A DNA stretch of 64,000 nucleotides, taken from assembly GCA_947396885.1 (NCBI GenBank), contig OX377204.1:18359706-18423705 (forward strand), in the 5' to 3' direction. The stretch is from Heligmosomoides polygyrus polygyrus. Lineage: Eukaryota > Nematoda > Chromadorea > Rhabditida > Heligmosomidae. Below, one piece after another: positions 18,868 to 29,200 of the stretch (position 1 is the first letter of the stretch; each line of letters begins with the position of its first letter). The translations under genes and the position numbers were made by a program. The notes under the pieces were generated by a model. The model was not told the DNA's origin, did not search any database, and worked only from the letters and a program-made list of their open reading frames with translations.

Positions 18868-21800
18868 ATGCTCTATGTTTGTCTTCTGCGGCTATTTTTC
18901 CTGTTTTGCTGCTTCATTCTAGCGACGCCTCAAGATGAGTACGAAGAGGTTGGTAATCATTATTGTTTCCTTAGGTAGCAAACTGTCCAAGGTGGTCACT
19001 GAGTGTGGACAGAATGGCTGAGAACTGGGAATTATTTCGTTTTTTTAATCATTAATTTTTGTGAATTTTTCCTGCATTCATTAACTCTTCCTTCAATCAG
19101 GAAGTATGCTGGCCGACGGGCTGAACCTGGCGAGATGTCAAAGGTTCGGGTCGCGACTTGGTTAAGCAGGTCTTCCATCACTCGGGACCGGTGAATTCAC
19201 TTCGGATTTGTCTAAGAGGAAGAGATTATGACCTATTTAATGGTTAGCCATTAGGTGTCATTGTATAGGCCAAGTAAGCATTCAAACCTTCCGCGACATC
19301 CCTTAACATTAGAAATACTAGTTACGTGGTGCACCCCAAGAGAAACTTGGTAATATCCGCGCTTTATCCTCATCCCTTATTGGAAAAACTTTACCTTAGA
19401 CGCCTAGAGCCAGGTCCTAACTAGCTCAGTATGTGCTCCATCTGTTCGGATCGGAGAATTATACCAGACTTGACCAGGAGGAGCAGCAGACTGAATTGTA
19501 CATCGGTTGGCCACCTTAAGATCTTGTAGCAGCCAAGTTCACATTCAAATCGTCCCCACGTAGAAGGCGTATGGAGCATTATAGAAAGGGTTTGGTGAAC
19601 GCCGACATTTTTTCTTTACCCGTGCTGTGCTTACTGTATAAAACATAGTGGGTTTCCTACACTTTCCTATAACACCTACCGTACGCTCGTCTAACCCCGT
19701 CTTGTGTCAAGCTGACACAGGAGATTCCAGGGAAACCAGGGATCATAGGTGCTTTGTTCAACAATTTTTAAAATCCTTCAACTGCATAAAAAATGCGTAG
19801 TTTCCGACAAAAAAATTCCCTTTGATGTCATAGTATTAGACAACGTTTTAAGAGTGGTAGACGATTTTTAAATGCTGTTCAAGCTATATGCTTTATTAGA
19901 ATTGAATTTATTAGAATTTTCATAGCGGTCAAGTACTTATGATGGTTACCTATTTTTTGACATGTTAATGTGTTATTACCGCAGTAGAGCGTGTGGTAGT
20001 ACAGTCGGAGATTGCGCTGGCTGGCACGCCAACCTGGTTGCAGACTTTCGGTTCGGATCCCGTATCCCCATCCTAGCCTTTCATCGGATCATACTACTGA
20101 ATTGGTAGCAGATTTGTCTGGAAAGGATAAAACAAAGATTAGTCTATTGACTGTCCACCGCAATTTACGATGCAGGCTAAATACGCATTCAAATCTCCCT
20201 GCTGGAGATCCAGCTGTGGAAGGGGATACGGCGCAAACCGAACGTATGTCCCCTATCCTTCATCCTTTATTGGTCACCTGATCAATTATTTTTTAAGCCT
20301 CGACTGGCTGGTCACGAGATTATAAGCTCTCATAACGATGTCTTCTTGCGATCAAAACTTTTGCACAAGGTGGGATTCGAATCCACACCTCCTGTGTACC
20401 GGGAGGGAACGCTGCTACTATTACGCTACCGGCGCTGTTTGATCGAACGCCACATCACTGAATCGCTTTTGTTTGCTTGCTGTTAACTTTTCCATCGGCC
20501 ATCACGTTTACATGATGCTCGCTTCAAACAGTCCGCTGTCGGCAAGATCGATATATCGATCAGTATTGACTCGCCGACCAATTTCGTTTACTTGTGTGGT
20601 AACCACTTAGCGAGAGACAGTGTGTAGGAATAAGGAATCAAATTCCCTCCAAGGGATATTCGGATATATTCCGTGTAGGAGAGTGAGAATGAGTGGAGCA
20701 TCATTTGAAGGGATCGTTTAATGCTTTCACTTTACCCTTTATCTTAATGCCCGTACAAGGCCAACCAGCTAGAAATGGAACGGATATGAAATGGGTGACT
20801 CTCGGTGTACGTCGTTTAACCCATCGAGCGGACACTAATTTTGCACGGACGCACGGGCGGACAGATCGACGAGCGAAATCTTCAATAAAAAGAGGGAGCG
20901 AATGAGTCTATAGTAGTATAATTTTACTTTTTTTACACAGCACAACGTTTTCTACAATACATATACACATTCACCTTTGAGATTTTACCATGACTTTACC
21001 ATGAGATTTCCATCGAAATTGTTACGTCGTTCGAATTTCCTTGAACGTGCACAACTTGATTCTGTACGCCTAGCCAATAATATACTATAGATAGCTTATC
21101 ACACGACCTTAAACCCAATTTTTGAGAGGAAAGACTTCCGCCCTACAGGCAAACACTTTCAGAAAGTCATGACTGCCGTTTATGCAGCATGTTGCAAGAT
21201 TGACATATTTAACGCAAGGTGGGAAAGCACGCTAACCTCGTGCGCGTTACAGATCGATTTTCAGCTCCATTTGCCGGGTTTTCCGTCTGCAGATTTAGGA
21301 TACATGGGATTTTTGATAATGTGGCTCTCGCCTGAACACGGGTTAGCGCAGATCGAGGAGGCGCCTGATGTCGCGTGCACCCCCAATGGATGTTCTTGGT
21401 ACGGGTTTCCTGTCTAGTTAAGCCTTCCATTGTTCTTTGTGAAATTGAACGACTTGTTTATGTATACAGGGTGCGCCAAAATTATGGCGACAGCACATGC
21501 TCAAACAATTTGACCTTTTATTCGGAGCGTCTGCTTTTTTTCGCGCTCTTATTGTTTTTATTGAGTCAATTAGTTTGTGCTTACCTCAGTCAAGCATAAC
21601 AATAAATCATTTTTCAAGATAGTGAAACGTTCGTGCCACCGTTCTTAAATCATTGAGCTTTGCCGTCAAGGCTTCTTGGCACGCTACATTCACCACCGTC
21701 TTGGAGTCCATCAGAGTATTATGAATAGGTCCATCAGACGCTAAGAAGACCTGGGAACCGAGGATGATAGATCCGGACGGGAAAGACACTTATCTGTTAC

Positions 21801-23124
21801 AACTACGGACCACATTAGGAGGGTACGTGAACGAATTCGCAGGAAGCCGGCGCGCTCGGTTCGCCGGTTGTCAGGAAAATGGACATCAGGGAGACGTCGT
21901 TGAGAAGAATCTTCCGTAAACTGGGACTTAAGGCCTACAAGAAGACCCACATGCACCCCCTGGACATTCAAACAGGAAGGAGTTCCAGCTCACAGAGCAA
22001 GAACGCTGCAAGACTGGTGCCAAGGCAACTTCCCGCCATTCACCAGCTTCCACGAGTGGCCAGCCAACTCTCCGGATTTGAATCCTAAGGATTACACGGT
22101 CTGGCCAGCTCTGGAAGCCAAAGCCTGCGGAAAACCTCACCGCCCCGTGGATCCTTTGAAGAAAGGCGTGGGATGAGCTCAACGCGCCTTACTTGCGTGC
22201 CGCCGTCGATGCCTTCCCGAAGCGCCTCAGAGTCTGTATCGACGCCGATGGAGATATCTTCCAATCCCAATGTTGCGTATAGTTTACAATAGACTGATAA
22301 ACATTATCTCATCGTTGGTTTCTCGAAAGTACCGCATTTTCTCGCTCGGCGAATTGAAAACCTTGTCGCCATAATTTTGGCGCACCCTGTAGTATAAGAC
22401 ATTGACTTGTTTATCAGCTGGCTATCGCAAGTCATTGTGTGGGGCCAGAAGCGTGTTCAAACATCCTCCACGAAACCATTTGAGGTAAAATGCATGGCAC
22501 ATCCGTGAAAGGATCGTCTGACTCAGTCATTTACCCTTTATCGTTATGGGTTTTTTCTATAGTAATGTAGCGAAACGGGTAGAGAGCAGTGTTTTTGTGC
22601 ATCACTCTGCTACATGTGAAATCATATGTTTACCTGTCGATCTGTCCATACAACCGTGTGAAATCGCTGGCGATTCTATCGGATTCGCAATAAAATAATC
22701 GGGTTCTGCTCTTGCTTGATCGTTTGAGAAAAGAATCGTGTGGACATGGTGCTCATTCCCGATTTTCTAGAGTTGGACGTTATCAGTCAATATCGATCAA
22801 TAATGCCGAAACCCGGAACGAAGTTTCAGCCAGCCTTCAGCAAGGTCGTATGTAGTTCAAAACGTGCAAGAGCGAACTTTCTGGAAATTGCAGATTGAGC
22901 TGACGACAGCGGAGGTGTTCAGCACGGCCGATCCGTTTGGCCATGCGGTAGGCGAGCAGCGAAAAGCCGAGAAGGATAAGGCGCGGAAGACGCTGATGAG
23001 CCGAAGCAAGGCGAAGGATGTCGAGCATCCGCTGTGCAAGTTCTACTGCGACATGTTCGAGCTGTGCATTCAGAACGAGGACCTTCGGCCGATTTGTGGA
23101 AAGCCAATCGGATGTCTGTGTTGA
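18868..23124 (+). CDS. Unrecognised small secreted cysteine-rich protein, 2 exons
   Basis: Exon 1 (18868-18948) encodes a signal peptide (MLYVCLLRLFFLFCCFILA) and a short acidic start. Exon 2 (22894-23124) begins after TTGCAG and ends in TGA, with AATAAA at 23138. Both junctions are phase 0, so the join gives 103 aa. The mature protein has a Lys/Arg-rich helical middle (KAEKDKARKTLMSRSKAK) and a compact C-terminus with six cysteines (PLCKFYCDMFELC, then ICGKPIGCLC). I do not recognise the family. A TATATAAA-like box lies at about 18826, some 40 bp before the ATG. The 3.9 kb intron holds SINE copies and a mariner-like remnant. The pairing of the two exons is inferred from phase, order and the completeness of the product; no other exon was found. 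Confidence 0.68.
19120..19620 (+). repeat. Two degenerate SINE-like copies in the secreted-protein intron
   Basis: First copy about 19120-19400 (GGTTCGGGTCGCG, TCTTCCATCAC, GCATTCAAACCTTCC). Second copy about 19425-19620 (CAAGTTCACATTCAAATCG, GTAGAAGGCGTATGGAGCAT). The order of landmarks follows the family seen at 20.0 and 22.4 kb. Confidence 0.45.
19984..20285 (+). repeat. tRNA-derived SINE, best-preserved copy
   Basis: Begins with an A-box-like TAGTACAGTCGG (near 19998) and a B-box-like GGTTCGGATCC (near 20050), the internal promoter of RNA polymerase III. It continues through GCATTCAAATCTCC and GGATACGGCGCA to a CCTTTATTGG tail. This is the reference copy for the family in this window. 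Confidence 0.7.
20295..20445 (-). repeat. Second tRNA-derived SINE family, fuller copy
   Basis: Minus strand: GCCGGTAGCGTAATAGTAGC (A-box region), then GGATTCGAATCCCACC (B-box region), then TTTTGATCGCAAGAAGACATCG. The tRNA-like head is about 75 nt, but its acceptor stem does not pair, so it is a SINE head rather than a tRNA gene. Confidence 0.65.
21465..22392 (+). mobile_element. Decayed mariner/Tc1-type transposon in the secreted-protein intron
   Basis: Terminal inverted repeats begin CAGGGTGCGCCAAAATTATG (21467) and end with the reverse complement at about 22390. TA lies outside each end, a short CT offset intervening on the right. Inside, plus-strand fragments of a DDE transposase remain: a helix-turn-helix-like stretch (SLRRIFRKLGLKAYK, about 21900), the third-Asp motif WPANSPDLNPKDY (about 22055-22095), and the C-terminal RAAVDAFPKRLRVCI (about 22195-22240). 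The frame is broken several times and the 0.93 kb length is short of the usual 1.3 kb, so the 5' part of the transposase is deleted. Inactive. Confidence 0.82.
22398..22550 (+). repeat. SINE-like repeat directly 3' of the mariner remnant
   Basis: GGCTATCGCAAGTCATTGTG, GCGTGTTCAAACATCCTCC, ATGCATGGCACATCC and a CCTTTATCG tail follow the family order. It starts within 10 bp of the transposon end. Confidence 0.6.
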
Positions 23125-23674
23125 GGTGTTTGTGCCCAATAAACTTATTCTTTCCAAACATCTCTCTCCTTGGTCTGTAGAATAGAACAGCATTTCGAAC
23201 ATTTTTATTATTTAAGATTGTAAAGTATGTCTTTTTACATTCATAAAGAAAATGAAGCGTCTCAATCCACACTGCTGGCTTTGAATGAATGCGGTTGAGC
23301 AGATGGAGGCTAGTGAGATTCTTCTTCATCCTCATCTTCCTACAACAACAGGATGCCGCTGACCGGAGGAGGTGTTCTCAAGAAAATCTCTCACTGGTTC
23401 CTTCGAGCTAACTCGCCAACGGTCCATATGCAGGTCGGGAATCGGCCTGCCGTTACTTCTCTTCGGTGACGGCTTCTTAAGAGACGTGCATGGAAATGGT
23501 GGCATCGTCAAACTTAAGGTGGACCATCCTGTATACATACATTGCGGCTTTTATTCGGCCTAGATAACCCAGGCATTTTCAACACTGCATACTATTCTTG
23601 TGACGGTTAGAAAATGATTAAAAATTTGAACAAAAGAACGGTGCTAAAGAAATTGGAACAATGACGGGCAGCGC

Positions 23675-23884
23675 GACAGGAGGTACATCCGCCCCTGCTA
23701 GTGGGCGTGGCGCAGGAGGTACAGCCGCTGTCCTGCGGGCCGGAAAATTTTATTTTGCGTGTCAAAGGTTTCATAAGGCAGCCGTTAGATTCTCGGTGAA
23801 GCCTAAGGGGTTGGGGGTGAGTGAGCAAGGGGAATGAGAGAAGGATCGCACGTCCCTCAGCAGGGGCGGGTGTACCTCCTGACC
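23675..23884. mobile_element. MITE family A, about 210 bp
   Basis: Ends are inverted repeats: AGGAGGTACATCCGCCCCTG at the left and CAGGGGCGGGTGTACCTCCT at the right. The body reads GCAGCCGTTAGATTCTCGGTGAAGCC. A second full copy lies at 46.04-46.22 kb in the opposite orientation, and parts lie at 24.77-25.02 kb. No coding capacity. Confidence 0.75.
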
Positions 23885-24769
23885 GTCCCACACAACGTGA
23901 TAGTGAGCATCCTTCCGTACCCTATACGAGTAATTACGAAGTTGCACTTTACGAAATGTACAGAGTTGTAGCATTTTCAGTTGGTCAGCTGACGGATATT
24001 GTCTGCTTTTCAGGGGATTCCTACCTCGATCGGTCGATGTCAAAGAATCGTCCACAGTATCGATCAAGGTCGAATCGACCGACGATCTAACTAATCGATA
24101 TTGCTTAGAATGGATGAAGTTTTACTATCATGCCTGCATGAACTCAGGGTTGGAAGGTTAACCCAGATCAGAAGTCGATAATGGTCGTGATTTTAAGTTC
24201 ATCCATGTGCCACTATGCCAATTAGGAGGAACAGAAATATAAACGGGAACGTGGACGGCTGAGTTCATTTATGCACACTGGGATAGGCCCCTTTTGTTTA
24301 TATCCTTGTTCTTGGCTCCCGTTTCTGCACCATCATCCGATTGGAATGCGGCTGTAAGCTGCCGATGTGCCCAGAAGCTCGGCGTATTGCGTTTTCGTCC
24401 TATATCCGTTGGCTTGCTAACCCTTTCACGACATTCTCCGACGACGTCGTCGGACACCGTCATGAAATTAGTTCATGGAAGGTTATCAGACATCTAATTG
24501 TACAATATTAATCACTGAGCTCACTAATATCTATGGACAAGTGGTCCATCGAAACTTCGACGGTTAGCGTTTTATTCATATCTAACAAATAATGCAAGAA
24601 ACGACGCCATGCGACACAATTATAATAATCAGTTTTTGATTATTTGATGGAATACTATTACAAACACAGTTTACTGGTATCTACATCTAACATTGTCATC
24701 AAGAATCTTCTTTGGTTACTGCTATATTCATATCCCATATTTCGGGCAGTGCGTCAGGACGTACGCACG

Positions 24770-25017
24770 CGTTCTGCTGCGGGCGTGGCGTCAGAAGGTA
24801 CAGCCGCTATTTTGCGGATCGGGAAAATTTGTTTTGCGTCTCAAAGATTTTGAAAGGCAGCCGTTAGACTTTATGTGAAGCCTATGGTGGGCGTGCGGTC
24901 TTCCTCTCATCCCCGTTGCTCACCCATTCCCATCCCCCTAGGCTTCACCGAGAGTCTAACGGCTGCTTTACGAAATCTTTGACATACAAAACAAAAGTCT
25001 CCGGTCCGCAGAACAGC
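24770..25017. repeat. Two partial MITE family A copies, inverted
   Basis: Forward part about 24772-24900 (GGGCGTGGCGTCAGAAGGTA to GTGAAGCCTA) and reverse part about 24940-25017 (TAGGCTTCACCGAGAGTCTA to CAGAACAGCAGG). They are separated by about 45 bp and face each other. Confidence 0.65.
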
Positions 25018-25720
25018 AGGGGGCAGTCGTTCGGTACACCGTGCTGCCCGTCCCCACTTCCCAACCTGCCGGCGCCGCTCTGTTTGGACAAGTTTGCTGC
25101 GCGCAAAACCGTCGTTAATTGGCGTGAAGCCGTCCAAAAGCCTAACAGCTGGTAGGAGACTATTGGGAAGCGCATCTTGGGGAACTCTGAAGTCATTATC
25201 TAGTCGGTTCGGTTATGGAGGCAGTTGAGGAAAGAGGAACGTCGCTCTTCTTTCTAGATTCTTTCAATTTTCAATTAGAGGCTATGGGTGATTCCGGTCA
25301 AGCTCTACGTTGAAGGCTTATTCGTAATTGTGCGCAAAACCGGCTCACCACCCTCTCTTTCCAAGGATCAGACAATTCCTCTTGTATTGAAGAACTTTCT
25401 AGTGGTCGAGTTGTTGTCATGACATATCTCGCTAAGATGTTGCTGTACTTGTCGGAAAACGCGAACGACGCCTTAGTACTGACAAATTAGGCGGGACCTG
25501 AAGAAAGCCTTAGCGCTGCAGCTGAAAACTCTTTTCCTCCAAATATGATTAACGAGATTCTGACTCTTGTCTCAAGAACAAAATCGGTTCAGGATAGCGC
25601 TATAGGGCCAAGGAAAGTAATTAGAAATGCGATGCCTCCATGATAGCAGGGACTCGGACATCTTGTCCTCGGCGCGCCCCTCGCCCCGCCCCTTTCTCAG
25701 GGCGGTGTATCCAACGACTC
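25018..25720. repeat. Dispersed repeat B, copy 1
   Basis: About 530 bp (25018-25548) aligns by eye with 44806-45340. Shared landmarks are GACAAGTTTGC, ACCGTCGTTAATTGGCG, GGGAAGCGCATCT, GTGCGCAAAACCGGC, CATGACATATCTCG and CCAAATATG/CCAAATGTG. Homology resumes at about 25605-25720 with 45780-45905 (GATTAGAAATGCGATGCC class). No long ORF; function unknown. Confidence 0.7.
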
Positions 25721-25859
25721 TCCGCCGTCACGCCGGCCAGCGGCGCCGCTCAGCGGCGACGGCGAGGTTCAGTCGTCTTTCTAGTTGGGACCCGCCGCGA
25801 AAGTGCAGAGCGCAGACAGACTCTCCCGGCGCCGCTGGAGTGGCGCCGTCTCGTATGAT

Positions 25860-26006
25860 TCAAATTATTTCCGGCGGTGCCGCTCCAGCTACGCCGCCGG
25901 CCGGCCAGCGGCGTCGCTGGACGGCGAGTTCTGCGTCCCTGCCCTATGATGGAGGACAGGGCAGCGGCAACGCCGCAGAAGTCTGGAGGGGCCTCAATGC
26001 TTTTTT
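25860..26006. mobile_element. MITE family C, diverged copy
   Basis: GCGGCGTCGCTGGACGGCG, CTGCCCTATGATGGA and GCAACGCCGCAGAAGTCTGG match the right half of copies at 49.25 and 63.5 kb. The left half is rearranged. It lies within a GC-rich stretch from 25660. Confidence 0.5.
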
Positions 26007-26274
26007 CCACCATGGTAAAGGAGATTTGGAGGCCAACCATGAGTTAAGTAAGTAGTAAATAAATAAATAAAATAACATTAAGTGAACCAGCGACGTTTGT
26101 TTGTTTTCTTATCCTTGGCCGTAATTTCCGCAATGGTTAATCCTCATTGATCACGTATTCTCTGATCTGGACAAATAAATGCCGCGTAGTAGAGATACAG
26201 GATGACCCCCAGCTTATTCATTCCCGATTGCCAGATGATCTCACTCTATATCCAAGGAAATGTATATTTTGCAC

Positions 26275-29200
26275 CTGTCTCAACGGATCGTAGTAGTCGT
26301 GATGTAGAACTTCAGCAGCTGTCTTACGTTTGGTTGGATCGTAGATGAGAATCTCCTGCAGTAGTGAAAGAGCCTTCTTGTCAAAGCTGGCGCCAACATA
26401 CTGAAAAGCATATGAAGTTGTTGCAGCGGTTGCTGTACTACAATCTTAAGCCATTCAATGAAACATCGGAAAAGTAGCTCGACAATCAACGAAACTCATC
26501 AAGAATGAGATTTAGAATGAATGAAGAATGATTTGTTCCATAAGGAAGTCCTTGGCGGTGCAGTCAGGAGAGTTCTGCTGTACGCTTTAAGTCTACAAAT
26601 CTTCTAGCGCTTTTTTGTTAGCATGTGCTCTTTTTTCACATTATGTCCTTACGCGTCTTCTATGCCAGGTGAGTGCGCGTCGACTGCTGAATGAAATGAA
26701 AGCCGAAATCGCTAGAATTTATTCCAGCTTTTACTTCATTTTGCTGTACTTCTTCACCTTTCTGTCCTCAACTGGGAAAGCTGTTTTAGGCCCATGTTAT
26801 ACCATCGCTAAACTGGAGCTAATGATATGCTCCCATATCGAACGCACGACGCGGAAATCGACATAAGAGCTTATCATTGGGCTTCGCTCATTGCTCGGTT
26901 GTACTTTATGCTGCACGTTTTATTATTATTTCTTCCATGATTTCTACGAGAGCTCGGTGTGCTTCCTCCTCCTCCTCCCCCCCCCCCCCCCCCGACTCAA
27001 CTTGCACCTCCATGGCTACGTCTTACCTTATCGAGACCACGACCAGAGCTCATGTGAACCCGTGGACGATGTGAGCCCATTGCATGGACATCATCCGATG
27101 AGGGATAGCCGAGGACTTCGACTATCAGTCTCACCTAAAAACGTTGATGTCATATTTATCATTTGCACATCAAATTGGGCAAATTTCAAAACTAGAGAAC
27201 ACAGGGAGAGTAACAAAGACTACATAATGTTCTTAAGAGAAACTTCAGAAGAAGTCCCGAGCAGCCAAGTTCCTCGATCCTTAAAGTGGTAATAATGAAT
27301 GGAGGGAGGGGTTGAACACTTGTTTCTCGCCACGGCTCCCACGTGAATCACTATTGCCGTCGCCTCTGATTTGCCGACGTTCTGCCACCGTAGCGTTCTT
27401 TCTGCGCTCTAGCCGACGGCGGCGATGATCGGCTAGAACGCAGGTAGAAGGCGGGAATATGGATAGGAGCAGCAGGCCCCAAGAAGAGAAGAACAGATCG
27501 CTATTACTCCTCCGAGCAGTCACTATACGCACGCACCTGCTTGCCTTCACACGTTTATCATAGTCAGAGCACGTTTTAGAGAACGCGGAGCCTTTTGATA
27601 TCTGTTCTGGTAAACGCATGAAGGTGGAAACGAGATCTCACTCTCTAGTTGATGTGAGTGTTGAAGGAAGCGAAGAATCCTAAGGGCGATAATCAACTTC
27701 TTCGTTTGTATTACGACAGAGGACATCAAAATAATGATGTAATGACAGAAGATGTCCAGAGCACATTGATTGCTGGCTGGACTTCATGGGAAGTTTCATA
27801 CCCTTCTGCTTCGTAAATTGAAGGGCGTTTCTACAATTTACTTCAAGGTGACAACAAATCTAGGTTTTTTTAGAGCATGATTGCAGCTTAGATTTTTCAA
27901 ATTTCGTTCGATTTTACATCGCTAGTGATGCGTTAAGGTGCAGACGCGACACTTTAGCAACAAGTCTGCCAATATTCAAGGAAGGATAGGGTTACCTTGC
28001 ACACAATTCATGGTAGTCTACTTTCATAAGAAGAAAGATTCTTGTGGCGGGAGGAGGCACCTCACTTTGTCCTTTTGGCCACCACGACAAAAGCGAAGGT
28101 GAACTATTTTACAATAGTACCCACTTAACAGGTCCATGAGGCCTTTCTTTATAGTTTCGAGGTCGGTAGAGATCACCCCGTTGATGCTTCTTCAGCTTTT
28201 TAAGCGATACCCTCTCAGACGACGATTTTCCAAAAGATCGATATCCTTTCAAAGAAGAAATGGTTCAGCACAGTCTAAAACGGGTGCACAGTACACCAAT
28301 GGGGAAAAGTTTGCCAATTATCGTGCACCACAACATGTGGACGTAATTCTAGAAAACGGAGAGGAGGTTCAACATGTATCTTTTTCAGAATTGTTAGCTA
28401 TATCCTAGCTATCAAACATTAAAAAAAACGAGTCCTACAGTTATAGAATACGCTAAGCAGTGCGTGAAGCTTCCGATCTAAACCGCTTTATACAAACTCT
28501 AATAATGTTATAAAAAAGGAGACCTTCGCCGATGTCCACATAGATTGACCGACCGACCCCACTTTCAATGATTAGCTAATTATTATTAGCATTCATTACG
28601 ATGTTTAAGACACACGTCATAAAACGAACAAACACAACAAACATAGAATAAACACCCAAACACCATTAGGAATAAGCTCACCATAAAGGACTAATAACAT
28701 AACCATTTCTTCTTCACAAATCGTTCGAAGGAGCCATATACAATACCGGCCTTATCTTTTGGTCTTTGGGCGGAAAAAGCGAAAAAACCGCCTTTTCCGC
28801 CGCTTTTCTGTAGCGCTCTTCAAATTGAGCGCATTGCAAATTGAATCACATATTCGTGATCAGCACCGAGCCCTCTTCCCGATGAGCTCAAAATCGCCTA
28901 GCGAGCGCCTAAATAAAAGTTCAGTGACCTAATTCCTGCCTGGCGCCGCTGACCCCTGTGCTCGCGGGAGATAATTAGACCCACAGCTGCCAAGTAGCTA
29001 ATGAAGGAAGATATTCGACATATTAAAGCCTATTTCTTACTTAATGTATAGAAATGCATAGCTCTCTGGATCTCCTAGTATTTCATGATCACAATCTGTT
29101 TGACCGTTGCCTTCCATTAAATTTTTACTTCATTTCTACTTACTTTTGCTTTATTTTTGTTTTTTTCCTGGAGGAAAATTTCTGGTGTTTATGGAGAAGT

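Larger units (their letters stand above)
23125..26274. other. Interval without a recognised gene
   Basis: Between the secreted-protein stop and the last identified kinase exon I see repeats only: MITE A copies, dispersed repeat B, MITE C, and ATCGATC-rich tracts at 24.0-24.1 kb. The kinase 3' end (last exon and poly-A site) should lie somewhere near 26.0-26.27 kb but was not identified. Confidence 0.5.
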
